Positions 9,201 to 17,800 of a DNA stretch of 45,960 nt are shown here, in pieces. The position numbers and the translations under genes were made by a program. The notes under the pieces are model-generated. The model saw nothing but the letters and a program-made list of their open reading frames with translations. It was not told the origin of the DNA and did no database searches. Position 1 is the stretch's first letter. Every line of letters starts with the position of its first letter. This DNA comes from Acidobacteriota bacterium (lineage in GTDB: Bacteria > Acidobacteriota > Holophagae > Acanthopleuribacterales > Acanthopleuribacteraceae), in assembly GCA_030066195.1 (NCBI GenBank), contig JASJCB010000064.1:1-45960 (forward strand). The letters are read 5' to 3'.

Positions 9201-11288
9201 AAGGAAAGTATCTTCGAATCCTTTCACCAAAGCGACGGCAGCATGATCCGAAGCCACGGCGGCACCGGCTTGGGCCTGGCTTTGACCGGCAAGTTGGTCG
9301 CACTCCACGACGGCGAAATCACCGTGGATTCGGAGTTTGGCAAAGGCTCCACCTTCAGCTTTAACCTGGCCGTCTCCAACGAGCCGCCCGCCAACAGTGA
9401 GATCGTGGATTACACCCGTCCGCTGAATGCACCCGTGGTGACGGGCGACCGCATGAAACCGGTCAAGGTGAAGGCCAAAACCAGTGCCCGATACCACATC
9501 CTGGTGGTCGATGACGAACGTATCAACCGGGTCGTGGTGACCAGCATGCTCAGTCGGGAAGATTACCGCATTACCGAGGCTTCCGGGGGTAAGGAAGCCC
9601 TGGCCGTAATCAAAAAAGAAGCCGTGGACCTGGTGCTGTTGGATATCATGATGCCCAAGATGTCGGGTTATGACGTCTGCCGCGAGATTCGTCGTCAATA
9701 TGGCGCTTCCGAACTGCCGGTGCTTTTTCTTACCGCCCGTGAACGTCTGGCCGACATCACCATGGGTTTTGAAAGCGGCTGTAATGACTACCTTACGAAA
9801 CCCGTGGCCCGCGAGGAATTACTTGCCCGCGTCAAGCTGCACTTGGATCTGCTGGACCTGCAACGGGCCCTGGAAGACAAGGTCAAGGAACGCACGGAAG
9901 AACTCGAGGAAAAGAACCGCGAACTGAAGAGTCGTTACCAGGAACTGGAAGCGCTTGAAGAAATCGCCCGCACCATCAACGCGGAGATGGAGTTCTCCCA
10001 ACTATTGCACACCATTCTAGAACTGGCTTTGGAACTGATTCCCGGGGTGCAACGCGCTTCCTTCATCTTCTTCGATCACAACGAGAAGAAAATGCAGGTG
10101 GTTGAGTCGGTAGGCCGGGAAAAAGAAGTACTGATGGGTGAGGAACAGGAAATCGCCGGCCGGGTGAGTGAATGGTACCGCACATCTACCGAGGTCGCTG
10201 AGGGCGTCATGGTGGTCAAACAGGGACTCGCCCGGGAGCATCCATGGAAACCGGAGGCCCGTATTGCCTTGCCGCTACCGTTGGAGCGTCGTATGAGCGC
10301 CATGGTCATCCTGGATAACCTGGAGGACGAAGCGGCCTTTACCGAGGTGGAAGCGGGTAAGCTGAGCCGATTCCGCGAACATGCCTTCACCGCCGTCTTG
10401 AAGGGCAAGGTCATCAGCGACCTGGTAGACACCCAACGCGGCCTTGTGGAAGAGGCCCACCAGGCGGGCATGGCCGAAATTGCCGCCAGCGTGATGCACA
10501 ATGTGGGCAACAATCTCAACAGCATCAAAACGTCGATCCATGTTATCCAAGAAGCCTTCCACGATAAAAAACAGTTGGAACTGCTGGACCGCCTGTCGCG
10601 TCTGCTGGACCAGGAGAGCGATCAATTGGGCGCCTTCTTCAGCCGGGACCCGCGCGCCGAACACGTGCCCAGGGCGCTCTCCAAAATTTCCCACGATTTG
10701 ACCAAGGTCTGGGATCTGTTCCGCACCGAGGGCGAGCGCCTGGTGAACCAGGTACACGGCATGACCCGCGTGCTGCGGGAGCAACACCAATACGCCGGAC
10801 TGCGCGGACGCATGGCCGAAATCTGCGATCTCAACACCCTGGTAGAGGACGCCGTTCGCCGCGAGGCCTACCTGATTCGCGAGGTGGGCATTCATATCAA
10901 AACGGAATTACCGAGTATTCCCCCGCTTCGCTTGGAACGCGGTAAATGCCTGCGGGTATTGCTCTTTCTGCTGAGAAACGCCAGGGAGGCCATCGAGGAG
11001 CGCGGCAATACGGCCGAGGGCAAGATCATCCTGACCACCCGTCGCGCGTCCGGCCAATTGGTGTTGGAAATCAGAGACAACGGCGCGGGCATCGAACGAG
11101 AAAACAGGGAACGCGTCTTCGCCCAGGGTTTCACCACGAAAAAGGACCACCAGGGACTGGGTCTGCACTACGCCGCCAACGTCATGAAGGATCACCACGG
11201 CACCATATCGGTCCACAGCCGAGGTTCCGATCGCGGCGCGGCGGTTACCCTGAAATTCCCCACCGAAGGCTTCGTGGAATCAAACTGA
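6222..11288 (+). CDS. Hybrid sensor histidine kinase with 14-blade propeller, receiver, GAF and HNVGN-type second kinase
   Basis: From GTG 6222 the product is 1688 aa and opens with a textbook signal peptide ending PLPAAAQ. The start follows AAGGAGG and GGAGG. A longer form from GTG 6108 has GGGGAGG upstream and begins 3 bases after the previous stop, but buries the signal peptide. Domains: 13 W-x-G-T blade motifs plus one degenerate (about 30-660), Y_Y_Y (700-780), membrane helix (785-806), HisKA with His839 in HELRTPLNG, HATPase (DTGPGIP, HGGTGLGLAL), receiver (1092-1203) with Asp1141, coiled coil, GAF-like domain (about 1247-1393), then a second kinase with His1426 in MHNVGNNLNS and a HATPase with DNGAGI and QGLGLHYAA. 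Its first part parallels the upstream kinase; its last module instead resembles that of the kinase at 14845. No output domain follows. Confidence 0.92.
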   Translation: MSRLGGSAFPLLILVLLRPLPAAAQEPYVHWDKLGLDQGLSQSNVYDIAQDEPGFLWFATQDGLNRYDGKRFHVYRQDYEQPNSVAGNFIPALEVDHQGRVWAGTRNGLSRYNPAGDSFDNFRLEEGLPHLHLTALHLDNRGLLWVGTIAGIAVQEGSRFKQPPGVAGRYRGHVVDLLTVQDEVWVATQDQGLLRMRGESVKRFSYGGGPNDIGALIVFLEKDRRGKIWVGTDGAGLYRVDPENGIEAVFRHEPDNPMSLSDNRVTAFHKEVDGRFWVGTEAGLSCFDPETKTFTNQYHRPEDPNSLGAGRKRSILVDKSGVLWVSTAGFGLSYYDLSRQRFPHFKHVQGDPDTLADNQVAAILEDSRGALWIGHRKGFSYLEKGSDRFVDYLPEPDRPGGLKATVISSFWEDGPVMWMASVRNGLVRYDRNNERFDHFIPPFANPQKKGVTLIFDLMEDRSGNLWVGAHATGMLIFDRRARRFVHLTDPLGLLEKTGLTFLYQDKQGVIWIGTSRDGLYRRGTDGSGKIFNTRDKGPDVISGDQVMAILEDSRGRLWVGHNYGLDLMDRETGSFIHYGSVQGLANETIYALLEDRTGHLWMSTNDGISRFNPNTDTFTNYKVSDGLQSREFNNDAVEHLRDGRMAFGGVNGFNLFDPSEIKPDLKGPRVVFSEMLLFNKPVKPAPDSSLTEPIGVAEEVRLAHRQSVVSFEFAALHFADPGRNTYAYRMEGLNENWIETGPDRNFASFTGLQADTYTLSVKAKNKDGVWGPETPLRVVVYPPPWRTWWAYSLYVLAVSLLILAYLRAQQRKLEYERHAVTRLQQLDRLKDEFLANTTHELRTPLNGIIGLAESILQNTEDMSEENSRGIATIAAGGRRLNALVSDILDFSSLKEGSLNLVLRPLALRPVAEAVLELARPLLSGKDIVLKNAVSETLPTVHADENRLTQILWNLVHNAVKFTEEGRIIISAEPSGDQVILSVADTGPGIPESQKESIFESFHQSDGSMIRSHGGTGLGLALTGKLVALHDGEITVDSEFGKGSTFSFNLAVSNEPPANSEIVDYTRPLNAPVVTGDRMKPVKVKAKTSARYHILVVDDERINRVVVTSMLSREDYRITEASGGKEALAVIKKEAVDLVLLDIMMPKMSGYDVCREIRRQYGASELPVLFLTARERLADITMGFESGCNDYLTKPVAREELLARVKLHLDLLDLQRALEDKVKERTEELEEKNRELKSRYQELEALEEIARTINAEMEFSQLLHTILELALELIPGVQRASFIFFDHNEKKMQVVESVGREKEVLMGEEQEIAGRVSEWYRTSTEVAEGVMVVKQGLAREHPWKPEARIALPLPLERRMSAMVILDNLEDEAAFTEVEAGKLSRFREHAFTAVLKGKVISDLVDTQRGLVEEAHQAGMAEIAASVMHNVGNNLNSIKTSIHVIQEAFHDKKQLELLDRLSRLLDQESDQLGAFFSRDPRAEHVPRALSKISHDLTKVWDLFRTEGERLVNQVHGMTRVLREQHQYAGLRGRMAEICDLNTLVEDAVRREAYLIREVGIHIKTELPSIPPLRLERGKCLRVLLFLLRNAREAIEERGNTAEGKIILTTRRASGQLVLEIRDNGAGIERENRERVFAQGFTTKKDHQGLGLHYAANVMKDHHGTISVHSRGSDRGAAVTLKFPTEGFVESN

Positions 11289-11393
11289 GGAAAAGCATGA
11301 AGCGCACATCCCTTCCCCGGCAACCGCTTAGCCCGGGAGTCTCGCGAGATCGATTGAAAATCGGATGCTACGAGAGAAGTGGGATTGCGTTTT

Positions 11394-11591
11394 TTAAAGT
11401 GCTGCCCCTAACCTTTCCCTCGCTGATTGCATCTCCTCCTCGGGTTTCGGTTCGGTAACGAAAACCTCGGTGACGCGAACCGTTTCGGAAATCCGGGCCC
11501 GGGAGGTCGATACGGCCGGCTGTCTGCCGTCGGTGCTGCATTGGAAGCTGAAGAGTGCAAGACAGATTATGAATAGAGCCTGAGCTTTCAT
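11394..11591 (-). CDS. Small secreted protein downstream of the TonB receptor, 65 aa
   Basis: The ATG at 11591 has AAGGGA eight bases upstream. The product starts with a short basic end and a hydrophobic stretch (MKAQALFIICLALFSFQC), then a polar tail rich in Arg, Glu and Ser. Cys18 sits where a lipoprotein cysteine might be, but the preceding residues (SFQ) do not fit a good lipobox, so plain secretion is equally possible. It lies on the receptor's strand, 79 bases after its stop and beyond a strong hairpin, so it may be a poorly expressed distal gene. The family is unknown. Confidence 0.45.
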   Translation of the reverse strand: MKAQALFIICLALFSFQCSTDGRQPAVSTSRARISETVRVTEVFVTEPKPEEEMQSARERLGAAL

Positions 11592-11621
11592 GAGTCGTCC
11601 CTTTCGTGCACGATCGAGAAA

Positions 11622-11656
11622 GCGAGCGCGGGTCGGAAGCGGCAACCCGCGCTCGC
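11622..11656 (-). terminator. Strong hairpin after the TonB receptor
   Basis: A perfect 12-bp GC-rich stem (GCGAGCGCGGGT and its complement) with an 11-base loop lies 15 bases past the receptor stop. On the minus strand it is followed by CTTTCTC rather than a long T-run, so termination may be partial. Confidence 0.5.
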
Positions 11657-11670
11657 GGCCGATTATCCTA

Positions 11671-14331
11671 TTAAAAATCGTATTTCACACCAAGGCGGCC
11701 CCACGTCTTGTACTGTTCAAATTGGATCGGGAAACGCACATCGCCCTCGTAAAAGATATATTTCTCATTATTGAGGTTGATCAGCTCTAAAAAGACCCGC
11801 CAACGATCCAGGCGGTAGGAGGCGCTCAGGTCCCACTGGAGTTGCTCGTCCAGGTAGATGTCCTCCTCTGGGTCGCCGCCCACCTCGGTGATGTATTCGC
11901 CGTGGTAGTTGCCGGAAACCCGAATCGAGAACCCGCTTTTCTCATAGATCAGGGCGAGATTCCCCGTCTCTTCCGACTGCCCCGGCAGCGTGATGTCACG
12001 CCCGGGCAAGCTTGCCTCCGAATCGGTCCAGGTGTAGTTCAGATAGAGACCCAGGCCGTTGAACGGCGCGGGCAGCCGCGTGAAGTTCTTCTGAAAGGCG
12101 AACTCGATGCCCCGGAGCCGGGCGTCATCACCATTGAGCGGCGTGGTCACCTCGTACTCCGTCCCATCGATTACCTCGTCTACGTTGAAGATGTAGATGT
12201 AGTCGGTCATGTCCTTGTAAAAGAAACCGACCTGAAAGATGCCGACATCGTTGTAGTAGTGCTCATAGCTCAGGTCCAGGTTCCAGGAATCGGTAATCTC
12301 GATATCGGGGTTGCCGCGCTCGATCTCTTCGTCCTCTTCCAGGATCAGCCGGTAGGGAACCTGATCATAGACAGATGCCCGGCCATAAGTGCGAGTGAGG
12401 GCCGCGCGCAGCCGGTCATTGTCAGAAAAGCGGTAGCCGGCGTGGAGCATAGGCATCAAGATGTCGTCGTCCTTGTCGCCCCTGACCGGGTTCCTGGCGG
12501 CGAAATCGCCCTCCTCGTCAAAGAGGATCTCATAGCCGGTGTAGTCGGCCGAGATCTGCTCGTAACGGAGCCCGGACAGAAGGGTCCAGGCATCGCCGAT
12601 CTCGATCACGGCCATGAAGTAGGCCGCGGTCAGGTCTTCAGTGATCTCGTAGTCGGCGGCTTCCTCCTCGAAATCCTGCTCACTCTCATCGAGCAGACCT
12701 ACCAGCCTGTCGACTTGAGAACTGCCCTGAAACGGACCCATCTCGTAACGGTCGTCGAGAAAGTCGTCCCGGTTGTAATCGGGATTGATGAAATCGGTCA
12801 GGAACAGGTCGCCCTCATCCAGACCGAGCTCGAAGACATCGACATCGCGCATCTTTTCCTTGGAGCGCCGCTTGATGCCGGTCTTGTACTGAATCGAGCG
12901 CCTACCTTGTGAGGAGGACCATGAATAGTCGAGCCTGACGGCATCATGCCGATCCCTGGTGAAGTTGTCCTCGCGGACCACCTCGTCGAAGAGGAATTGG
13001 CCGATGTCCTGGTTCCGGGGATTGGGCCGGATGTTGTAGCCGTCGAAGCCGCCGCTCTCGAAATTGGGTGCGAAGACCACGTCTTCTTGCAAAAAGACGG
13101 AATCGAAGCGGTCAGGCATCCTCTCGCGAGCATAAGAGGTCGACAACGACCATGTCAGCAGGCCCGGTCCCGTATAGCTCTCACCGCGCAATTGCAGGAT
13201 GGAGATATCCTGGGATTCGAAGCGGTCCTTGAGCTCACGTTCGAGCTCGCCGTCACTGATCTTGTGTCTCAAACGGTGGCGAAGCTCCTGATCGTCGAAC
13301 TGGGTATGGGAGTAGGAGAGCTCGTGGCGCGTGCGCTCATTCGAGGCGTAGTCCAAGGCGAGGTGGGCCCCGTTGCGTTTGCGGTTGACCACGTAGTCGC
13401 GCTGTTCCAGTTCCTCAGGCAAGCCGTCGTCGTAGTCGACCTCGTAGTTATGGGTGGCGCGCTCGTTGTCTTCGAAGCTGTAAGTGGCGCTGATGCCGAG
13501 CTTGTCATTGCTAAAGCGGCGGCCGAAGTAGAAATCGCCGCCGACAAAACCTTCTTCGGAAAGGTTATTGTAGCCATAGTCCAGACCCAGTGACAGGCGG
13601 CGCTCATAAGGCGCTTTCTTCAACCTCATGTCGATCGCACCGCCGATGGCGTCGCCGTCCATATCCGGCGTGATCGCCTTCGTGACCTCGATAGCCTCGA
13701 GCATGTCGAGAGGAATCACGTCAAGCGCCACGGTGCGCAGATCACCCTCGGGCGCCGGCAACGCCAGACCGTTCATCGTCGTCTTATTCAGACGCGCCTC
13801 GGTGCCGCGGATCTGGACATAGCGGCCCTCACCCTGGTCGCGATCGATATTGACGCCCGGAACGCGTGCTGTCGCTTCGGCGGCATTGCTGTCGGGGAAG
13901 CTGCCGATCTGGTCGGAAGCGACGATATTCTTGATGTTGATCGCAAGCTTCTGTTCCTCGAGCGCCCGGGCCTGACCCTCGCGAATCGAGCCGTTGACTA
14001 CAAGCGCGTAATCGGCGACCACGATGCCCATGGAAATGTCTTTTGTGTTCAGGCCGTCGGCGACTGTCGTTTCCACGGTTCGGGTCTCGAACGCCCGGTG
14101 CTCGGCCTTGATGGACACCTTGCCGAAGGCTACGCCGTTGAAGACATAACGGCCCCGGCTGTCGCTCAATACGCGCTGACCGGATTCGGTCAGGGTCAAG
14201 ACCACCCCGGCGACGGGTTGGCCGTCATCGCCGGTTACACGTCCGCGCAAGACGCCGGTTTCTCGAGCAAGCAGGGGCAGCGAGAGAAGGCAGACAACAG
14301 CGGAACTCAAAAGCGCTGGACGCAAGAACAT
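11671..14331 (-). CDS. TonB-dependent outer-membrane receptor
   Basis: Outer-membrane active transporter of 886 aa. The start at ATG 14331 follows GAGGTGG and gives a clean signal peptide (MFLRPALLSSAVVCLLSLPL). A carboxypeptidase-regulatory-like Ig domain follows (about 25-105, GRVTGDDGQPVAGV). The plug contains FPDSNAAEATARVPGVNID and RDQGEGRYVQIRG, typical of the large TonB receptor type described from Xanthomonas and Caulobacter. The rest is a beta-barrel ending in the aromatic terminus GVKYDF. Many loops are acidic. Family members import glycans, peptides or other bulky ligands; the substrate cannot be read from sequence. No SusD-like lipoprotein, TonB or ExbBD is nearby. It stands divergent from the third propeller kinase and downstream of two more, which hints at ligand-responsive control. 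Confidence 0.93.
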   Translation of the reverse strand: MFLRPALLSSAVVCLLSLPLLARETGVLRGRVTGDDGQPVAGVVLTLTESGQRVLSDSRGRYVFNGVAFGKVSIKAEHRAFETRTVETTVADGLNTKDISMGIVVADYALVVNGSIREGQARALEEQKLAINIKNIVASDQIGSFPDSNAAEATARVPGVNIDRDQGEGRYVQIRGTEARLNKTTMNGLALPAPEGDLRTVALDVIPLDMLEAIEVTKAITPDMDGDAIGGAIDMRLKKAPYERRLSLGLDYGYNNLSEEGFVGGDFYFGRRFSNDKLGISATYSFEDNERATHNYEVDYDDGLPEELEQRDYVVNRKRNGAHLALDYASNERTRHELSYSHTQFDDQELRHRLRHKISDGELERELKDRFESQDISILQLRGESYTGPGLLTWSLSTSYARERMPDRFDSVFLQEDVVFAPNFESGGFDGYNIRPNPRNQDIGQFLFDEVVREDNFTRDRHDAVRLDYSWSSSQGRRSIQYKTGIKRRSKEKMRDVDVFELGLDEGDLFLTDFINPDYNRDDFLDDRYEMGPFQGSSQVDRLVGLLDESEQDFEEEAADYEITEDLTAAYFMAVIEIGDAWTLLSGLRYEQISADYTGYEILFDEEGDFAARNPVRGDKDDDILMPMLHAGYRFSDNDRLRAALTRTYGRASVYDQVPYRLILEEDEEIERGNPDIEITDSWNLDLSYEHYYNDVGIFQVGFFYKDMTDYIYIFNVDEVIDGTEYEVTTPLNGDDARLRGIEFAFQKNFTRLPAPFNGLGLYLNYTWTDSEASLPGRDITLPGQSEETGNLALIYEKSGFSIRVSGNYHGEYITEVGGDPEEDIYLDEQLQWDLSASYRLDRWRVFLELINLNNEKYIFYEGDVRFPIQFEQYKTWGRLGVKYDF

Positions 14332-14844
14332 AATCCCACCTCGATGGACGGATAGACCGCATACGGCGGTCGCCAAGCTTTATCGTCACGTCGAGAGGTA
14401 GTCGTTAGCCCGTCGGGGTTTCCGCGCGCTCCTCCTCAGGCGAACCACTTTGGCGTCAGGCAGATGCCCTGAAAAGAAATATTCCGGTGTTAAGAAAGCG
14501 AAAATCGCGTTCACGCTCATTGCCCGTGGATGCTCCCTGTTAAAGCCGAAAGCGGCCGGACCGGCGAATCGATATTGTTGTGCAGGTCGGCCGCGCTTCA
14601 GTTATTCTACCGGTGTATATTTCTACTCAAGCGTAAACATCATTCTTGCGAAAAGATACTGGTGAGGGAGGGTTCATGGTCTCTCCCCCGGCAGTTCAAC
14701 GCATTGGCAACAGGTTGCAGTGATGAACACCAGTCCTCTCCACATGACGATCCTCTCATTTCCAGCGATGCGGAGTTGCTGTTTTTCCGAGGTCCCGGCG
14801 TGGCTGTCTTCCTCTTCCTTCGAAAAAGAATAGCTGACGGGTTA
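14332..14844. other. Divergent intergenic region between TonB receptor and third sensor kinase
   Basis: About 510 bases with no supported gene. The open frame of the downstream kinase extends left to 14530, but that part lacks a signal peptide and ribosome binding site and reads like leader. A GAGGGAGGG motif precedes an ATG at 14676 that opens only a 15-codon frame. Promoters for both flanking genes must lie here; I see no clean hexamer pair. Confidence 0.4.
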
Positions 14845-17800
14845 ATGCGTGTCCTCGCTCTGCCCAAATGGCTTTGCCTTTTCTGGAGCGGGTGGGTCCT
14901 GTTCGGACAGACACCGAATCTTCATTTCGAGAGTCTGAGCAGCGCCGACAGAACAACCCCCAACACCGTACGCTCCATCATCCAAGACCGCCGGGGATTC
15001 ATGTGGATCGGCACGGAGGAAGGTCTTTTCAAATACGACGGTTACGAGTTCACCCGCTATAAAACGGATTTCACCAAACCCTCCTCGCTGCCCAACGACT
15101 ATATCTACAAAATCGTCGAGGACTCGGAGGGCAAGCTCTGGATCAGCACCAAGTACGGTGGGCTGATTCATTTCGATCCCGATACGGAGAACAGCCGTCA
15201 ATACGCTCATGATCCTGACGATCCCGCCGGCCTGATCGATAACCGCGTGCCCGTGGTATTTCTGGACAGCTCAGGCAATGTCTGGGCCGGTACCGACAGC
15301 GGTCTGGATGAGTTGGTGCCCGAGAGCAACACCTTCAACCACTACCTTCACGATTCTGATCGGTCGGGCTCGGCAAGGAACAGGATCAGGGCCATTTTCG
15401 AAGATCGGGTAGGCGTGCTGTGGATCGGAACCAGGGAAAACGGCCTTTCCGGTTTCGATCGCGAAAAAGGGACCTTCACCCATTTCAGATATCGCCGGGG
15501 TGACCCTGATAGTCTGCCCAGCAATTATGTGCCGGCTATTCTCGAGGACCATTTGGGTGAACTCTGGGTTGGTACCGAGAAGGGGCTGGGCCGGTTGAAT
15601 CGGGAAACGGGGATTTTCAGAGCTGTCGGCTACCGTCTGGGCAATAACGAGATCAAGGCCCTTTGCGAAGATCGCAGGGGGAGACTGTGGGTCGGCTCCT
15701 ACGACGGCACTATCAGCCGCTATATCAGGGAAACCGATACCTTCATCAGCTATCGGGACGAAGGTGCCGAGATCGATAACCTGGGCCTTACCTCGCTTTA
15801 CGAAGATCACTCGGGGATGCTCTGGGCGGGCAGTAAGTACGGCGGATTGAGCAAGGTCAAAGCCGGCAACCTTCCCTTCCGGCAGATCAGCCAGGGGGAA
15901 GACAGAGCAGCCGGTCCCACTGGTGATCATGTAACGGCCATTTGTGAAGGAAGGGACGGGGTGCTCTGGATCGCCACCAAATCAGGCGGTTTGAGTAGGC
16001 TGGGGCTCGATGGGACTTTTACCCATTTCCAGCACCGGCCCGATGATCCGAACAGCCTGAGCGAAAACCAGCTGACGTCACTCCACGAAGATGGCAACGG
16101 CAACCTTTGGATCGGCACCAACGAGATGGGGCTCAATCGATTGAACGCGGGCGAACGGCGCATTGAGCGCATCAGCTATCACCCCGCGAACCCGGAAAAA
16201 GGCTTGTATGACAAACATGTCAAATTTGTACATGGGGATAGGGACGGTGTGCTTTGGGTGGGGACAAGACATGCCGTCCACCGCCACAACCGTGAAGACA
16301 ACAGCTTCACGGCCTATATCAGCCAGGAAAAAACAAGGGGCAGGGCTTCCTATGACAGCCTCAGAACCATCAGCGAAGATAGTGACGGTGTGTTCTGGAT
16401 CGGCAAGGATAGCGGTTTGGCCCTGTTCGACAGCAAGCGTGGCCGGTGGGCCGCCTACACTACCCCGGCCTACCCGGAGGGACTTCCGATCAAGGGCGTC
16501 CTGACGCTTTATCGAGATGGGTACGGGCTTTTATGGGTGGGCACCCGCAACGGCTTGTATCGATTGGATCGCCGAACGGAAGCACTCACGGGCTACAACG
16601 AAGAGGATGGTCTCTCGAGCAACCAGATTGCCGGTATCCTCCAAGATGATCAAGAAAATCTTTGGATTTCTACCTTCAAAGGGATCTCGAAATACCACCG
16701 CGAATCAGAAACATTTATCAACTACAGCACTGAGCAGGGTCTTTTGAACCGACAGTTGGAGGTCGGCGCGATTGCCCGCAGAAGCAATGGTGATATGTTG
16801 TTCGGCGGCCTGCTCGGTATCGATGTATTTCGGCCCGAAGAGATCGAAGAGGACATTAGCATCCCACCCATTGCGTTCACCGCCTTCAAAAAATTCGGAG
16901 CGCGCCAACGCCTCGCACCCTACCTGGAGCTCAGCCACCGTGACCGGTTCTTGGAGTTTGAATTCTCGGTACTGGATTTCAAGAATCCGGCGAAGAACCA
17001 ATATGCCTACCAGATGGAGGGTTTCGACCCCGAGTGGATCTATAGCGGTTCCGATCGCCGGGCCGTCTTTACCAACCTGGATCCGGGTAACTATACCCTC
17101 AGGGTCAAGGGTACCAACAGCAGAGGGATTTGGAGCGAGGAGGCGCCCTCGATCAGGATCAGGATCAGACCCCCCTTTTGGCAGACCTGGTGGTTCCGCG
17201 TGTTCGCCGCTACCGCCCTGGTCTCCCTTATCATCAGTGTCCATTGGATGATCACGGTCCCAATCCGCAACCGCAACCAGGCGCTAAAGGAAGTCAATGT
17301 CCGCCTGAACCAACAGATCACCGCGCGCGAGCAGGCCGAGGAAAAGACCCAACAGCTCAACAGGGAGCTCGAAGAAAGGGTGCAACAGCGCACGGCCGAG
17401 CTGGAATCAGCTCATGAAGAGCTGTTGGAAAAGGCCCACCAGGAAGGCATGGCACAAATTGCCACCTCTGTCCTTCACAATGTGGGGAATGTGCTCAACT
17501 CGGTGCTCACCTCCGGGCACCTGATCCAAAGATCCCTGGAAATGTCCAAGCTGGATGTGCTCTTGAGAGCTTTCAAGCTTTCCATAGACCACCTGGACCC
17601 GATCTTTCTCGCCACCGATCCCAAGGGAAAAAAGTTGGTTTCCTTCGCGGCCACACTCGAGCAGCGCATGCTCAAGGAAAACCGCGCCATTGGGGACAAT
17701 ACGCAACGGTTGATGACCAAGATCGAGTCCATCAGGGATATTGTCATGGCCCAGCAGAAATACGCGAGCTACGATTTTGCAACTGAAGAGCTCTCGCTCC

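Noticed and set aside
11297..11458. 53-codon frame right after the second sensor kinase, with a GAGG upstream
   Set aside because: It overlaps the oppositely directed small secreted protein, has no domain or signal peptide, and reads like random sequence.
11842..13593. Two long plus-strand frames opposite the TonB receptor
   Set aside because: They arise from the strong codon bias of the receptor gene and show no domain or start signal.
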